A DNA stretch of 64,000 nt from Sarcophilus harrisii (GCF_902635505.1 NC_045428.1:303729107-303793106), one strand, 5' to 3'; shown: positions 44,940 to 55,921, counted from the first letter of the stretch. The notes: generated by a model from the letters alone, not told the origin. Numbers and translations are program-made.

Positions 44940-45735
44940 GATACTGATAGTCAATGAATGGTTGTCTTCATATCACTTGCTAGGCACCTCACTCCCTAGA
45001 CAAGTTCCTCCCTGAGGGTCAAATTCTGAAACCTAGGAATGATTTTTCAATTCACAGATATAACATCCCTCAATGTTGTCTCCTTTCTCAATTGTCAATT
45101 TTAATGTCTTTTGGATAGGATGTTTTTTACTGGGTAAAGAAGGGGCTTTGCAGCCAGAAGTCATGCCTGATAGTGAAGGAGAAGGGAAACTCCTTCCTCT
45201 CCCGCTTTGAAATGATTCCCTATCATATTTGGATTCTTCTTCCATAGCTCGCTCTCTTCTCTATTGCCAGAAGTCACAATCTTCAACTGTCTCCTCTCTC
45301 ATTGTCTGCAAGAAAGTGTCTTAACTTTTTAAAAGGACATCAGGGACATGACTAATTCTCGACAAACCAATACTAGCAGCCTTCAATCCCAAAAATTTTG
45401 ATCTGAATACTAAATACCTCATAAGGAAGTTACAAGGCAAATCCTTTTTATTCATTGTTTAAGACCTTCTTTATCTTTGTTATAGAGCCCTTAATTGAAG
45501 GCACTGGCAGGAACTCAATTAATCAGGAGTGAATGGTCAATTCTACCTGCCACCCTCCAACTACATCTATAAATTTGAATGAATCACTTTATTGGGGAGG
45601 AGGAGGGAGTGTCTCAGTTTCTTATTTATAGAATGAAGAAATCGGACAGGATGAATTTTTCCAGTAACTACATTTTATACATCTGTATATTGCTCTAGGG
45701 GCTTAGTCAATATTTGTCAAATCAAGATGTATTTC
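44940..45735. other. unassigned intergenic sequence
   Basis: Largely non-repetitive by eye. A 70-codon minus-strand frame at 45033..45245 (MEEESKYDRESFQSGRGRSF) has no known domain or splice context. Confidence 0.35.
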
Positions 45736-45739
45736 TGAT

Positions 45740-46030
45740 ATCTGTCAAGAAAGAAAATTTGTCTTAAGGAAGTCAAAGAACAACAAATGAAAGGAGAACT
45801 TTCCTTTCTGGAAAGAAAGAGAAGAGAATTAGCTAACTGAAGTAGATACTGGGGATGAGATATCTAAATCAGAAACAGTAACATGTGTCCAGGAGATATC
45901 TGTTGCTCAGGTAGCCTGAATATAGAAGTGGAGTAAGGCTATCGATTGAAAAATCAGACTTTTTGAATGGTCAAAGAGAGATAGAACTACTACACCTGGG
46001 TACTTGGACAGAAGTATTTCTGAGATCCTG
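45740..46030 (+). repeat. unnamed repeat, copy 1
   Basis: GGAAGTCAAAGAACAACAAA followed by TGAAAGGAGAACTTTC and TCTGGAAAGAAAGAGAAG. The same block recurs at 46638, about 85 percent alike over 60 bases, and weaker likeness may go on (GTTGCTCAGGTAGCCTGAA against CAACTCAGATTAGGAAGA). Family not known to me; orientation is arbitrary. Confidence 0.5.
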
Positions 46031-46149
46031 TCCTCCAAATGGAACAAAGCAAGATGTCGTATTTACAAAGTGTACTTGTTTTTAATCTATTTGAATTGTC
46101 TATACTTATGAGATTTAGGAATGGTGGAAGATTTAAGAACTTTACCTAT

Positions 46150-46250
46150 AAGGGAACTGAGACCCAGGGAGAGGAAATAACTTGACCAACTTGCAGAGCC
46201 AGAATTTCAATTCATGTCCTGCAATTCCAAATTTCTACTTATTCTTAGCC
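46150..46250 (-). mobile_element. MIR fragment, antisense
   Basis: GGGAACTGAGACCCAGGGAG then AACTTGACCAACTTGCAGAG. Confidence 0.55.
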
Positions 46251-46271
46251 AAATGATAAAGAGGCAAAGAA

Positions 46272-46545
46272 TAGCTAGGTAATGTAGTAGATAGAGTCCT
46301 GAGCCTGAAATCTGAGTCACCACTCGAATTCAAATTTAGCCTCAGATACTTATTAACTGTGTGACTCTGGGTAAATTACTTAATCCAGTTTGCCTCAGTT
46401 CCTCCTCTATAAAATGAACTGGAGAAGGAAATGTCAAAGCACTCTAGTATTTTTCCCAAACAAAACAAAACAAAACAAACCCAAACACCCAAATAGGGTC
46501 ATGTTATTCATAACTGAATAACAATGAGGAAAAATAGATTGTGTG
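46272..46545 (+). mobile_element. MAR1 SINE
   Basis: AATAGCTAGGTAATGTAGTAG, AATTCAAATTTAGCCTCAGA, GAACTGGAGAAGGAAATGTC, AAATAGGGTCATGTTATTC; a CAAAA repeat is expanded in the tail at 46459. Confidence 0.8.
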
Positions 46546-46634
46546 TTCTTGACATCTGTAACTTGTGCTATACTGACATGAAAGTATCTTAAAATCAATA
46601 GGTTATTAGGAGCAGGGGTACACAAAACTTTTCT

Positions 46635-47330
46635 AAAGGAAGTCAAAGAACAACAAAGCAAAGGACAACTTTTTTTTTTTTTTTTTTTTTTTGAGGCAAC
46701 TGGTGTTAAGTAACTTGCCCAGGGTCACACAGCTAGGAAGTGTTAAGTGTCTGAGGTCAAATTTGAACTTAGGTCCTCCTGACTTCAGACTGGGCTCTCT
46801 CCACTTAGTTGCCTCTAAAGGATAATTTTTGTGTCTGGAGAAAAAGAAAATCAGATTTTTGAAATTATAAACACAGGGACCCCAAAAGAGCAACTCAGAT
46901 TAGGAAGACCAGCAAATGACAGCTTGGCAAGAGAAAACCAGTATGATGCCTAGGAAGAAGAGAGAAGACCCAAACAGCATAACCCAGAAGCCCAGTATTA
47001 CAACCTGTAGCTTCTTGATGCTTTGTTGGGAGAAGAGTCAGCAGCAGTGACAAAGAAAGGTTTCAAAAGAGATCCCAGGACACCAAGTTGCATTGATCCT
47101 ATGCATGCATATGATCCATGATCCCCATATCCATGTTCCATCCACACATAGTCCCTTGCCGTTACTATTTCCTACTCATGTGTTTCTTCTCTTGTTGCTA
47201 GCATGGCAACCTATAGGAGAGTGCACCATTATTTATTTAGGGGCATGTCCCTTGTCATTTATAATGCTATATTGTTTAATTAAATGTCTTTCGCTTTGAA
47301 CTGATATGACTGTTCAAACATTGGTCAGTT
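46635..47330 (+). repeat. unnamed repeat, copy 2, perhaps LTR-like
   Basis: Same opening block as copy 1 (GGAAGTCAAAGAACAACAAA), interrupted by a WSINE1-like SINE at 46670..46816, then sequence I cannot assign. An ATTAAATGTCTTTCGCTTTG stretch near 47278 looks like a polyadenylation end. How far the repeat extends is not known. Confidence 0.35.
46670..46816 (-). mobile_element. WSINE1-like SINE, antisense, with duplicated target site
   Basis: T23 (the poly(A) tail complement) at 46670..46692, then GTAACTTGCCCAGGGTCACA, CAGGTC-type B box complement, and GTTGCCTCT at the head. Flanks AAAGGACAAC (46660) and AAAGGATAAT (46817) are a decayed 10-base duplication. Copy 1 of the unnamed repeat at 45795 shows the unfilled site. 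Confidence 0.8.
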
Positions 47331-47334
47331 GTGG

Positions 47335-48390
47335 TTTGCCTGAAACCTGAGTGTTTGTCTAGAGGCATGGTCTATGTTTTCAGAACAAAGGACATCATTA
47401 AGAGAAGCAATCATCAGTCACCTGAGCAGCCCATGTTCACTCCCAGCAGCCTGATTTCTGTCAGAAATTCAGATCTTGTAAAATAGGGAACTTGTGACAT
47501 AGAATGACATTTCTGTTCCACTGTAACAATGCTCTTTGATACAACCCAGAGGAGGTATTTTGGTCAGATTATCTACAATAAAGCAATAATCCCAGAGATC
47601 CATTTCCCCAAATTTAACCTAAGAGTGGATTTCCTTTTTTGGTGTTTCCTCACTTTTTTGCAGGAACTGGGATTAATGTTTAGGCTAAATTCAGTTCCCA
47701 ACTTGGTAAAACTTGCTCATCAAACCATTTCTCAAAGTTTCCTTAATGAGAAATGTGTCTTGTTCTTTTCATTGGTCTTCCTTGCTTCTCTACTTCTCCT
47801 GGGGATGGAATGTCCAACTGTTGGCCCTCAAGTGCCCATCAGGACAGATTTACTTAGCTATTTTTAACCTTAATATTACTCTTCTGTTCAAAGGGGAATA
47901 TGAGGTTCCATAAATAAAAGAGTACCTCTGTGGCAAAATAGGGCATCCCCAGGTCAGAGAAGTCCCCAGACAGAAGATTCTATTTCCATCAGGCCTCGTC
48001 ACTCTTTCTTAGGTAACTTTCCCCTGCCCTTACAACGGGTATCAAGAAGGGGTATTTCTCCAGCAGAGATCTTGGTTTGGGGCTCCTTTTCTTCCTCATC
48101 TCCTTTTACACTTCTCCATTTGTATCCATCCTCTGAATTCAGTGTCAGATGTCTACAACACCCATTCAAGAGCATAATCATTTTTCATATAGTAAAAAGG
48201 AATGGTCAAGTACACATTGTGGTATAGAAATGTTGTATACAATCTCACATTAATCAATCAACTGGAGCAGATTTAAAGCAAGACTCCAGGCAAGTCACTT
48301 TCTCTTCCTGGGTTGACTCAGAAAAATGCTTCTGCCTACAGAAAATCTCTGATTATCCTTTTCCTTAATGATAATGAAAGCTAGCATTTA
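47335..48390. other. unassigned intergenic sequence
   Basis: No family recognised. Holds a 112-codon plus-strand frame at 47529..47867 (MLFDTTQRRYFGQIIYNKAI at the start) with a leucine-rich end. No homology comes to mind and there is no clear splice context, so it is not called as a gene. Confidence 0.35.
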
Positions 48391-48393
48391 TAG

Positions 48394-48634
48394 AAGGGAT
48401 AGCTAGGCAGTACAGTGGATAGAGTGCCAGACTTGGGAGCAGGAGGACCTGAATTCAAATCTAACTCTGAGAGACTTACAAGCTGTATGATCCTGGGCAA
48501 GTCACTTAACCTAGTTTCCTCATTTGTAAAATGAGCTAGAGAAGGAAATAGTAAACCATTCTAATATCTTTGCCAAGAAAACCACAACAGGATCCCAAAG
48601 AATGGGACACAATCAATAGATTAAACAACACTTA
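48394..48634 (+). mobile_element. MAR1 SINE, near full length
   Basis: GGGATAGCTAGGCAGTACAG, GCAGGAGGACCTGAATTCAA, GATCCTGGGCAAGTCACTTA, CAGGATCCCAAAGAATGGG. Confidence 0.88.
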
Positions 48635-48878
48635 AGGTTTTCAAAGTGCCCTATAAAAAATATTATCTCATTTTATCCTCATAACTATCCTGAGAGTAGG
48701 TAACGTTATTGTCATTTGTCATTCCTATTGTATAGGTAAGGGAACGGATTCAGACAGAAATTAAATGACTTGATCAGGGTGACATAGTAAATGTCTGAGA
48801 CAGGATTCAAACTCTGGTCTTCTTGACTCCAGGTCTAATAGCATTCTATCTATTGCAGCTACCAAGTTGCTTATAGTT
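48635..48878 (-). mobile_element. MIR SINE, antisense
   Basis: TTTTCAAAGTGCCCTATAAA, TATTGTATAGGTAAGGGAAC, GACAGGATTCAAACTCTGGT. It directly follows the sense MAR1 copy, so the two face each other tail to tail. Confidence 0.75.
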
Positions 48879-48879
48879 T

Positions 48880-49290
48880 CTTTTGATTCTGGGCACTAAA
48901 CATTTCACTAAATTTCTCTGAGCTATGCCTGACCTTCCTCTAGCTATGCCCTGCTTTGCTCATTTATTGCTTCCAAGTATTTGTGGATTCCTTTTTCCTT
49001 TACAATTTTGCCCTGCTTTACCAGCCTACCAAAAGCTCCTGACTTCCCCAGTAGTGATCAGTCCTGTCCCCTGGATAATTTTTAGATTATATCTCTAGCA
49101 AATTCTTTCATGGCATATGACTGAGTCCTGAAATTCTTATTTAACCTCATCTCCTGCCTTGTAATGTGCTATTGTTAGCATAATAATGACTAGAATCATA
49201 ATATGAATATTGCCAACACTCAGATAATTTAAAATTGAAGAACAACAAATGTCATCACACCAAGTGCTTACAAATCTCGGAACTCAGTGG
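48880..49290. other. unassigned intergenic sequence
   Basis: No family or exon recognised. Confidence 0.35.
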
Positions 49291-49297
49291 CATGAAA

Positions 49298-49545
49298 AGC
49301 TTAGGGCAAACAGGTGACACACTGAATGGAATGCTAAGACTTGAAGTCAGGAAGACCAGAGTTTGAACTCGGCCTTGGGCACTTACTAGCTTTGACTCTA
49401 AGCTTCACCCTGTTTGCTTCAGTTTCCTCATCAGTAAAAGGAACCGGAGAAGGAAGTGGCAAATCATTCCAATATGTCTGCCAAGGAAATTGTAAGAGGA
49501 ATCATGAAGAATTGGACATGACTGAAAGTGACTGAAGGACAGCCA
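49298..49545 (+). mobile_element. MAR1 SINE
   Basis: AGGGCAAACAGGTGACACAC, TTGAAGTCAGGAAGACCAGA, GAACCGGAGAAGGAAGTGGC, AATTGGACATGACTGAAAG. Confidence 0.85.
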
Positions 49546-49713
49546 CAAAAAAAAATGAAAAGATTTCAAAATACAGAGACATTATGGCAACAGGACCTGG
49601 TGCATGTCATCCTTATTTTGTTTGTTACTGGAGTTGTCCCAAAGATGTTTTTGATGAGTCTACAGGTGAGAATATATCCCAATGCCCTTATTCAATTACA
49701 AAAAGCAGATTCC

Positions 49714-49936
49714 TCCAAGGCAATCCCAATAAAATTTGGATAGAAAACACCATCTGTATCCAGAAAAAAAATAATGGAGATTGAAAATGAATCAACATAT
49801 GATATGTTCACTTCTTTTTTCTTGGTTTTTTTTTTTTTCTCTCTCTCATGGTTTTTCCCTCTTGTTCTGATTTTTTTTCCCAACATGTTTCATAAAGCAA
49901 TGTGTATTAAAAAATAAATTAAAACAAAACAAAACA
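49714..49936 (+). mobile_element. 5'-truncated L1 3' end
   Basis: CACCATCTGTATCCAGAAAA, a T-rich stretch, TCATGGTTTTTCCCTCTTG and an AACAAAACAAAAC tail. AAAAAGCAGATTCCT (49699) and AAAAAGCAGGTCCTT (49937) look like a slightly decayed target-site duplication. Confidence 0.65.
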
Positions 49937-50114
49937 AAAAAGCAGGTCCTTTTATACATCTGTGTACTAGTTTATAGAACAACAGATATAAAAGAATTAT
50001 AACTGAATAATAATTTATCCTCCAGCCATTTCTATCTGAACCCCATAAAAAAAAATGAGATAAATTAAATGATAAACATAATGCATAAAAGAATAATGAA
50101 TTGTTCCAGAATCT

Positions 50115-50340
50115 TTCTAGAGGCAGTGGGGCAGAGCAATAGATAGAGCCTGGGTCTGGAATTAGGAAGCCCTGAGTTCAAATACAGCCTCAGATATTCA
50201 CTAGCTGTGCGATCCTGGGCTAGTCATTTAACCTGTCTGCCTTAGATTTCTCAACTGAAAAATGGGGACAATGATAACACCTACCTCCCAGGGTTGCTGT
50301 GAGGATCAAATGAGATAATATTTATAAAATACCTTCTCAT
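50115..50340 (+). mobile_element. MIR SINE, near full length
   Basis: AGGCAGTGGGGCAGAGCAAT, CTGAGTTCAAATACAGCCTC, GCTGTGCGATCCTGGGCTAG, GTTGCTGTGAGGATCAAATG. Confidence 0.85.
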
Positions 50341-50379
50341 TCCCTTCCTGTACCTGAACTTTGTAGGACATAAGATGAG

Positions 50380-50450
50380 AAGAATGAGAATAATAATGAG
50401 TTCATATTTATAAAGCACCTTATGGTTTACAAAACACTTTATATACACTA
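50380..50450 (-). mobile_element. MIR 3' end fragment, antisense
   Basis: ATTTATAAAGCACCTTATGG then TTTACAAAACACTTTATATAC. Confidence 0.5.
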
Positions 50451-50624
50451 TCTTTGGCTGTTTGGTATAGCGTCTGGAGAGAACTGGATTTAAATCCCAT
50501 CTCTAAAACTCTTCCAATGTATAGCTGCTGTTCTGAAAAGGAACTAGCTAAAGTAAAGTCATGCATTGCTCATGGAAATTTAGTGAAATGTTCGGTGCCC
50601 AAAATCAAGGGAAACTATAAACAG

Positions 50625-50860
50625 CTAGGTAGTTGCAATGGATAGACTCTTGTTGTTAGACCTGGAGTCAGGAAGACCTGAGTTTGAAGGTCAAATCTTC
50701 TCTAAGACTCAGTTCCCTTCTCCTTAAAATAATAAGAATAATGCCCACAGGACTTATCTCACATGACGTTATAAAGATCAAATGAGATTATGGGAAGCAA
50801 GCTATAACTAGCTCTTCAAATGTTGTATGAATGTCACCTGTTATTTCATTTAACTATCAC
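50625..50860 (+). mobile_element. MIR/MAR1 SINE
   Basis: AACAGCTAGGTAGTTGCAAT, GGAGTCAGGAAGACCTGAGT, then a shortened middle and ATAAAGATCAAATGAGATTA. Confidence 0.75.
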
Positions 50861-50989
50861 AATCATCTTTTAAGAAAAATATGGTAGTTCTATCTTAAAA
50901 AGGTAAAATATTGCAGAATCATAAAGCTAGTTAAGTGAAAAATCTGGAAGTAAACCATGTTTCTTGCATTTAATTACAATTCAGCTTAA

Positions 50990-51785
50990 GGGTTCAGTTG
51001 TTCTGAACATATTACAAATCTATCCTGACTTTGGATTGATAAATGCATGTGTGACTTGACACCATGGTTTTAGATTAATACTAGGGGGTCATTTTGAAAT
51101 TCAGCATGTGCCTTCCCCTTAGGGCCCCAAAGCTCTTGAATTCCCCTGATATTCAATTCCTTGTCATATGCCAGATTTCTAATTATAGTTTTTTGGAGGG
51201 TCCTCCCCACCATTCTAGAAAACCTTAGATTCCCTAGTCTGAGCCAGACCTTTCAGTAAATTTGTTAGGTACTAATAGGTTTTTCCCTCTCCTTCAAAGG
51301 AAAAGGAGTAATCCTGCTAGGGTTTGGGATTGTCCCTCAAGTGGAGAATAACCTTTCAATTTATCGTTGCTTTAATGCTAGCATGTTAGGGGTTCTGGGG
51401 TTTTCCTCATCCTTGCCCACATAGCCCACATCATGTAATGGAACTCTTCTTCAGGTTGTCCTCAACCAATGGTGTGCTGATAAATGTTACACATTCCTCA
51501 CTGGGGAAAAAAATAATGTTCCTGGGAGACAATTTTAAATTTAATTTTCATCTACCCATTTAATTTTCTCCATCACTATTTTAAATCTAAATATCAGAAC
51601 AATAAATCAAACCCTGACTTGTGGTATTTGCCAATACCAATAGATGAGGTATAAATGCTTACAGTGAAAATTTAACAATCTCTCTAGCCAGTAAGAACCA
51701 ACAGCTCCAGTTCATTACTGCCTGCAACTTCCTCTTATGATCACCTCAATCTTAACTCTTGAATCAAATAAACATCCTTAATGCT
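50990..51785. other. unassigned intergenic sequence
   Basis: No family or exon recognised by eye; the most repeat-poor 800 bases between 44 and 57 kb. Confidence 0.35.
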
Positions 51786-51789
51786 AAAG

Positions 51790-52735
51790 ATATTTATAGC
51801 AATTCCTTTTATGGTAGTTAAGAATTGGAGATCCTATCTGTTGGAGAATGGCTGAACAAGCTTGGTATATCATTGTAACGGAATTTTATTGTGCTATAAG
51901 AAAGGATAAGCAGGATGATTTCAGAAAGACTTAAATGAAGTCTATATTTTTTCCTAGCCTTTACTCTCACAAAACTGTTTATATCCCTGGAGCAGGAAGA
52001 TTTTTATGTAAAACTATTTAAACTGTATATTCACAGTAAATATGTATCAGTAAAGTTAACAAAACCAGGAGAATGTTGTACATAGTAACAGCAATATTTT
52101 TCAGTGAAGAACTGTGAATGACTTAGCTATTCTCAGCCATGCAATGATCTAAGACAATCCCAAAGGACTAATAATGGAGCATATTCTCTGATTCCGGAGG
52201 AATAACTGATATTGTTTGAATACAGACCGAAACATGCTATTTTTCTTTTTTTTTTCTGTTTATTTTTAATAATGGATTTTTATTTTCAAATACATTCAAA
52301 GATAGTTTTCAACATTCACCCTTTCAAAACCTTGTGTTCCAAATATTTCTCCCTCCCTTCCTCCCATTCCTCTCCCTAGACAGTAAGTAAGCCAGGATAG
52401 GCTAAACATGTGTAGTTCTTCTAAATATATTTCCACACTTATGCTGCACAAGAAAAATCAGATTAAAAAGGGAGGAAATGAGAAAAAAGTAAGCAAACAA
52501 CAACAAAAAGGTGAAAATACTAAAGCATGCTATTTTTCACTTTCATGTTTTTTCTTTTATTTGAGTCTTCTTGTATAAAATGATTAATATGGGAATGCTT
52601 TACATTATTACATACATATAGCCTGTATGATAGCTTACCATCTCAGGGAGTTGAGAAGAAAGGGATGGAGGAATAAAATTTAGAACTCAAAACTTTAAAT
52701 AAAAATGTTTTTAAAATTAAAAAAAAAAAAGATAT
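51790..52735 (+). mobile_element. L1 LINE 3' end split by an antisense L1
   Basis: Sense ORF2 end (AAGAATTGGAGATCCTATCTG, TGGAGAATGGCTGAACAAGC, TTATTGTGCTATAAGAAAGG), 3' UTR (GAATGACTTAGCTATTCTCAG) and terminal AATAAAAATGTTTTTAAAAT with poly(A) at 52720. Interrupted at 52246..52525. Confidence 0.85.
52246..52525 (-). mobile_element. antisense L1 3' UTR nested in L1
   Basis: T-rich tail complement, CATTCACCCTTTCAAAACC, CCACACTTATGCTGCACAAG. It is flanked by identical 13-base copies of CATGCTATTTTTC at 52233..52245 and 52526..52538, so it inserted into the older L1. Confidence 0.85.
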
Positions 52736-52768
52736 TTGATCTTTTTCTCTTCCTTCCTGCCCTGAAAC

Positions 52769-53262
52769 TGTAATGCCAGACAAACTGAGGCAAGACAGAG
52801 ATTGGTTTTTATATTTTAATGTGGAGAGTTTAGACTAGCAAGTTGAATGGGACTCATCCAAAAATCATTCCACCCTGAGCAATTGAGGCAGAGACCTTTT
52901 CTAGGTTTTTTTTTTTTTTGTTTTTTTTTTTTTTTTTTTGTCATTCAGGATATATGGCCTGCATAAGGCAAATAAGACTGAGTGAGCAGACAAGCCATAA
53001 TTCCAGGAAAGGATCATAACTTAGTCCTGATAGGATGAGGTCAAGATAAGAAGGTTAAGGGCAGGAGACAATGAGGCCAGGGGCAATACTCAAAAGGAGG
53101 GAGAATTATCCTAGCAAGCATTTAAGATAAGACACCTGGAGTTTTATGACTCAATGGTATTTCAGGGCCTCAATTCTCCTGGTCCTAATGACTAGGGAAA
53201 AAGAGTGGGGCTATAATAATTTTATTCAGAGCATAATAATTCAGGGAAACTGAAGCATAACA
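52769..53262 (-). mobile_element. solo LTR-like fossil, LTR family 2, copy 2
   Basis: On the minus strand it runs from TGTTATGCTTC to GGCATTACA with TG/CA ends, about 494 bases. It shares AATCTCTGTCTTGC and CAGTTTGTCTGGCATTACA with the copy ending at 20489, and most of its upstream half with the copy at 63715..64000. A T-rich run lies at 52909..52940. No internal genes. A clear target duplication is not visible. Confidence 0.7.
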
Positions 53263-53509
53263 GAATTTAGTAACAAAACCTTCTAGTTACATTCAAAATA
53301 TTCCCCTCCTTTTCTCTGAGGTTGATTCCCTTTGCTTCTACTGTTCTGGGGGAAAGTACTAATTGATCCTAAATTGTCCAGAATGATGCTGACTAACTGT
53401 GTAATCTATGTAGATGAAGTTGGAAGGAGCCCAAATTCTCCTTAGACTCCAAAGACTAAAAAGATTACACATCTTTTGTGTGTTTGTATGGAGGAATGAG
53501 AGGGATCAG

Positions 53510-53640
53510 AGAATGTAATTGTGATTACATGATCTGCCTAGGGTCACACAGCAGTAAGTGACTGAAGCTAGATTTGAACTCAGATTCTTATGACTCTAGG
53601 GTCTAAATCTTTATCCACTGTGTTATCTAGAAGCTTCTCC
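53510..53640 (-). mobile_element. MAR1 SINE fragment, antisense
   Basis: TGATCTGCCTAGGGTCACAC, AGCTAGATTTGAACTCAGATT, TTATCTAGAAGCTTC. Confidence 0.7.
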
Positions 53641-53845
53641 CCATTCCCACTGCATGACTTTTTATCCAGCACATAGGTTTCTTCCCTACCTTGGAATAAA
53701 ACTATCATTTTCTTTTCAGTCAACCTCTCAAGTTCTTTGGTCTTCAGTCTGGCCAATCCCTTTTTGGATGAGATCCTTCTTGGGGTCTCTTGGGGAGCCT
53801 AAACTCATAATCTCCAACACTACAGGAACTGAGAGGTCCTACAAT

Positions 53846-54330
53846 TACATTCAATAAACATTATTAAGTACCTATTATGTACTAGGCACAGTTTTAGCTA
53901 CTGGAAGTGCAATGATAAAATAGAAACAGTAGTTTACATTGTAGAATGCTGGTCAACTGCTCTCATGATAAATACCCTATTCCCTCCACTGAAAACCAAT
54001 GGCCCCCTTGTATTCCTTGCACAAGATATTCTATCTCTCAACTGCTGGCTGTCCCTTGTGCTTGAAACTATTTCCCTCACATTCATCTCTTGGCTACCCT
54101 GGCTTCTAGCAAGTTCCAGTTAAAATTCCATATTATGTGAGGAGTCTTTCACTATCCCTTTTAATGTTAATGGATTGGCTTTTCTCTGAGATGATCTCCA
54201 ATTTGTCCTATATATACTTTGCACATAGTTGTTTCTGTGTTGTCCTACCATTGTAACCTGATGTGCAAGTCTGTTTATATATGATTCCCTTTAAGGGTAG
54301 AAAATGATTCCTTGAAGCCCAGGGAAGGGA
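53846..54330. mobile_element. L2 fragments, antisense tail then sense 3' part
   Basis: 53846..53945 is an antisense L2 tail (AATAAACATTATTAAGTACC, ATTATGTACTAGGCACAG). 53970..54330 is sense L2: TATCTCTCAACTGCTGGCTG, AAGTTCCAGTTAAAATTCC, GTGCAAGTCTGTTTATATA. Confidence 0.6.
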
Positions 54331-54334
54331 GCAC

Positions 54335-54755
54335 CCAACACTCTCCATCAGTAATTCTAATAAATTCAAGTGCACTATAGCTCTGGGTTACAATTGTATC
54401 CTAACTCTTTGCACAATGCTGCATTGTTGTAAATATAAATAACTTATTACTGCCCAGCAGAGAAGTAAATATGTAGTGTAACAAATAGTACAAAGTAATT
54501 TCAAGAAGGTTAAGAATGGGTGGGAGAAGTATGGTCTTGTGTAGGAGGTGACACCTGGATTGTGTTTCAAAGAACAAAAGTCTCAGTTTTAAATTTTATC
54601 TTAAGTTATAAAGAGCTGCTGAAGATATTTATGACAGTCAGACTCATGGTTTTAGGAATATGAAACTATATCTTTGTAGCAAACTCATTGGAAAGGGGAG
54701 AAATTGAAAGTTGTGATGTCATTAAGAGGCTACTGTATTAGTCAAGATAAGAGGT
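54335..54755. other. unassigned intergenic sequence
   Basis: No family clearly recognised; parts at 54600..54740 may be decayed antisense L2. Confidence 0.3.
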
Positions 54756-54757
54756 AA

Positions 54758-55345
54758 TGGAAATAATGAAGTTCTGGGTGGCCAGGTAGGATTGGCAGAG
54801 AAAGCCTGAGGTATTGATAAGATTATTCCCTGAAGCAAGCAGGGAAGGGTACTGATGGTAAGCATCTCTGCCTTACAATCCCATCCCTGCAGAGGTCTTG
54901 AGTAACCCCATCTTCCTGTATCCAATCTGAGAACCCAGTTATGTCAACCCCCTGAGGTTAAATTACCCACTAAATCTGTCCATGGCCCTTGCCATCTCTG
55001 CTGAAGCCCTTTTCGGTTAGCCTGACATACATTTTGCCTCATGATGCTTCTCCTCTCATCCTTTTCACCGTGCCCCATGGTGTCTTTCTCCTTATAGCTA
55101 ACTGAACTCTTTTAGGGTGCTAAATCCCTTTTAGGATTTAGCCTGCCAGTCAATGGTATACTCCCACCCATGAAGTGTTCCCTTTCTCCTAATTAATTGT
55201 GAGTTTCACTGGGGAATCTGTCTTTTCCCTTGTTAACTGTTAAAACCTCTTTCCTTGATAACTATATGCTTTCCCAAATCTATTTCATATTTACCATTTC
55301 TGGTATTTATTTTATATCTTCATTTTGTCTATAACCTCTCCTCAC
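54758..55345 (+). mobile_element. solo LTR-like fossil, LTR family 1, copy D
   Basis: AATGAAGTTCTGGGTGGCCA, TCTTTTAGGGTGCTAAATCC and TTTTAGGATTTAGCCTGCCAG match copies A to C. It is shorter than copy C at the 3' side and abuts a SINE tail. No internal genes. Old. Confidence 0.65.
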
Positions 55346-55425
55346 AAAATGACTCCAAATGGGGTCACAAAGAATCAGACATAATTAAAACTACTGAACA
55401 ACAACAAGTGACAGAATTAAGAGTC
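55346..55425 (+). mobile_element. MAR1 SINE tail
   Basis: GACTCCAAATGGGGTCACAA, AGAATCAGACATAATTAAAAC, TACTGAACAACAACAA: only the last 80 bases of a MAR1. Confidence 0.8.
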
Positions 55426-55637
55426 AGACTTAAGTCTTCTTGTCTTCTATCCAACACATCATTTAGCTGCCTTCTGAGGAAGGACAAAAGGAACAAAAGT
55501 AATGAGGAGTGGTGGTTACTGATGACTTTTATGTCCCCACTTCCTCAAGAACCACAAGGCCCCAAATCAGAGGAATGGCCTCATACACTTTCAACCACTG
55601 CCACCAAGTTAAGATAAAAGATCGGGTTCACCAAAGG

Positions 55638-55887
55638 TTAGTGTGATACCACCCTCTCCCAGAATAAAACCCTGGTTGGACAGATGCATAGTAACTAACT
55701 CTAGACCTAAAATTTCTGGAAATGTTGGAGTTGTTTAAGTAAAAAATTAATTGTGTGGTTCTTTGTTTTGTTTGAAAGCACTGGGAAAGGGGGCTAATGA
55801 GCCGAGGAAGGAAATGAGAGAGGCAGTGTTTTAGTGGTTCTAGGTGTCCTGAGCATATAGAATTGGACAGTGCATGCAGACTGAAAG

Positions 55888-55921
<34 letters not shown>
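55638..55921 (+). mobile_element. possible retroposed sequence with long poly(A)
   Basis: About 250 bases I cannot identify, ending GACTGAAAGGC and then an uninterrupted run of about 32 A (55890..55921). GTTCACCAAAGG (55626..55637) before it and GTTCACAAAGG (55927..55937) after it look like an imperfect target duplication. No known LINE or SINE motif and no canonical AATAAA just upstream of the A run. It could be a recent retrocopy of an RNA or simply a long A microsatellite. Confidence 0.35.
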
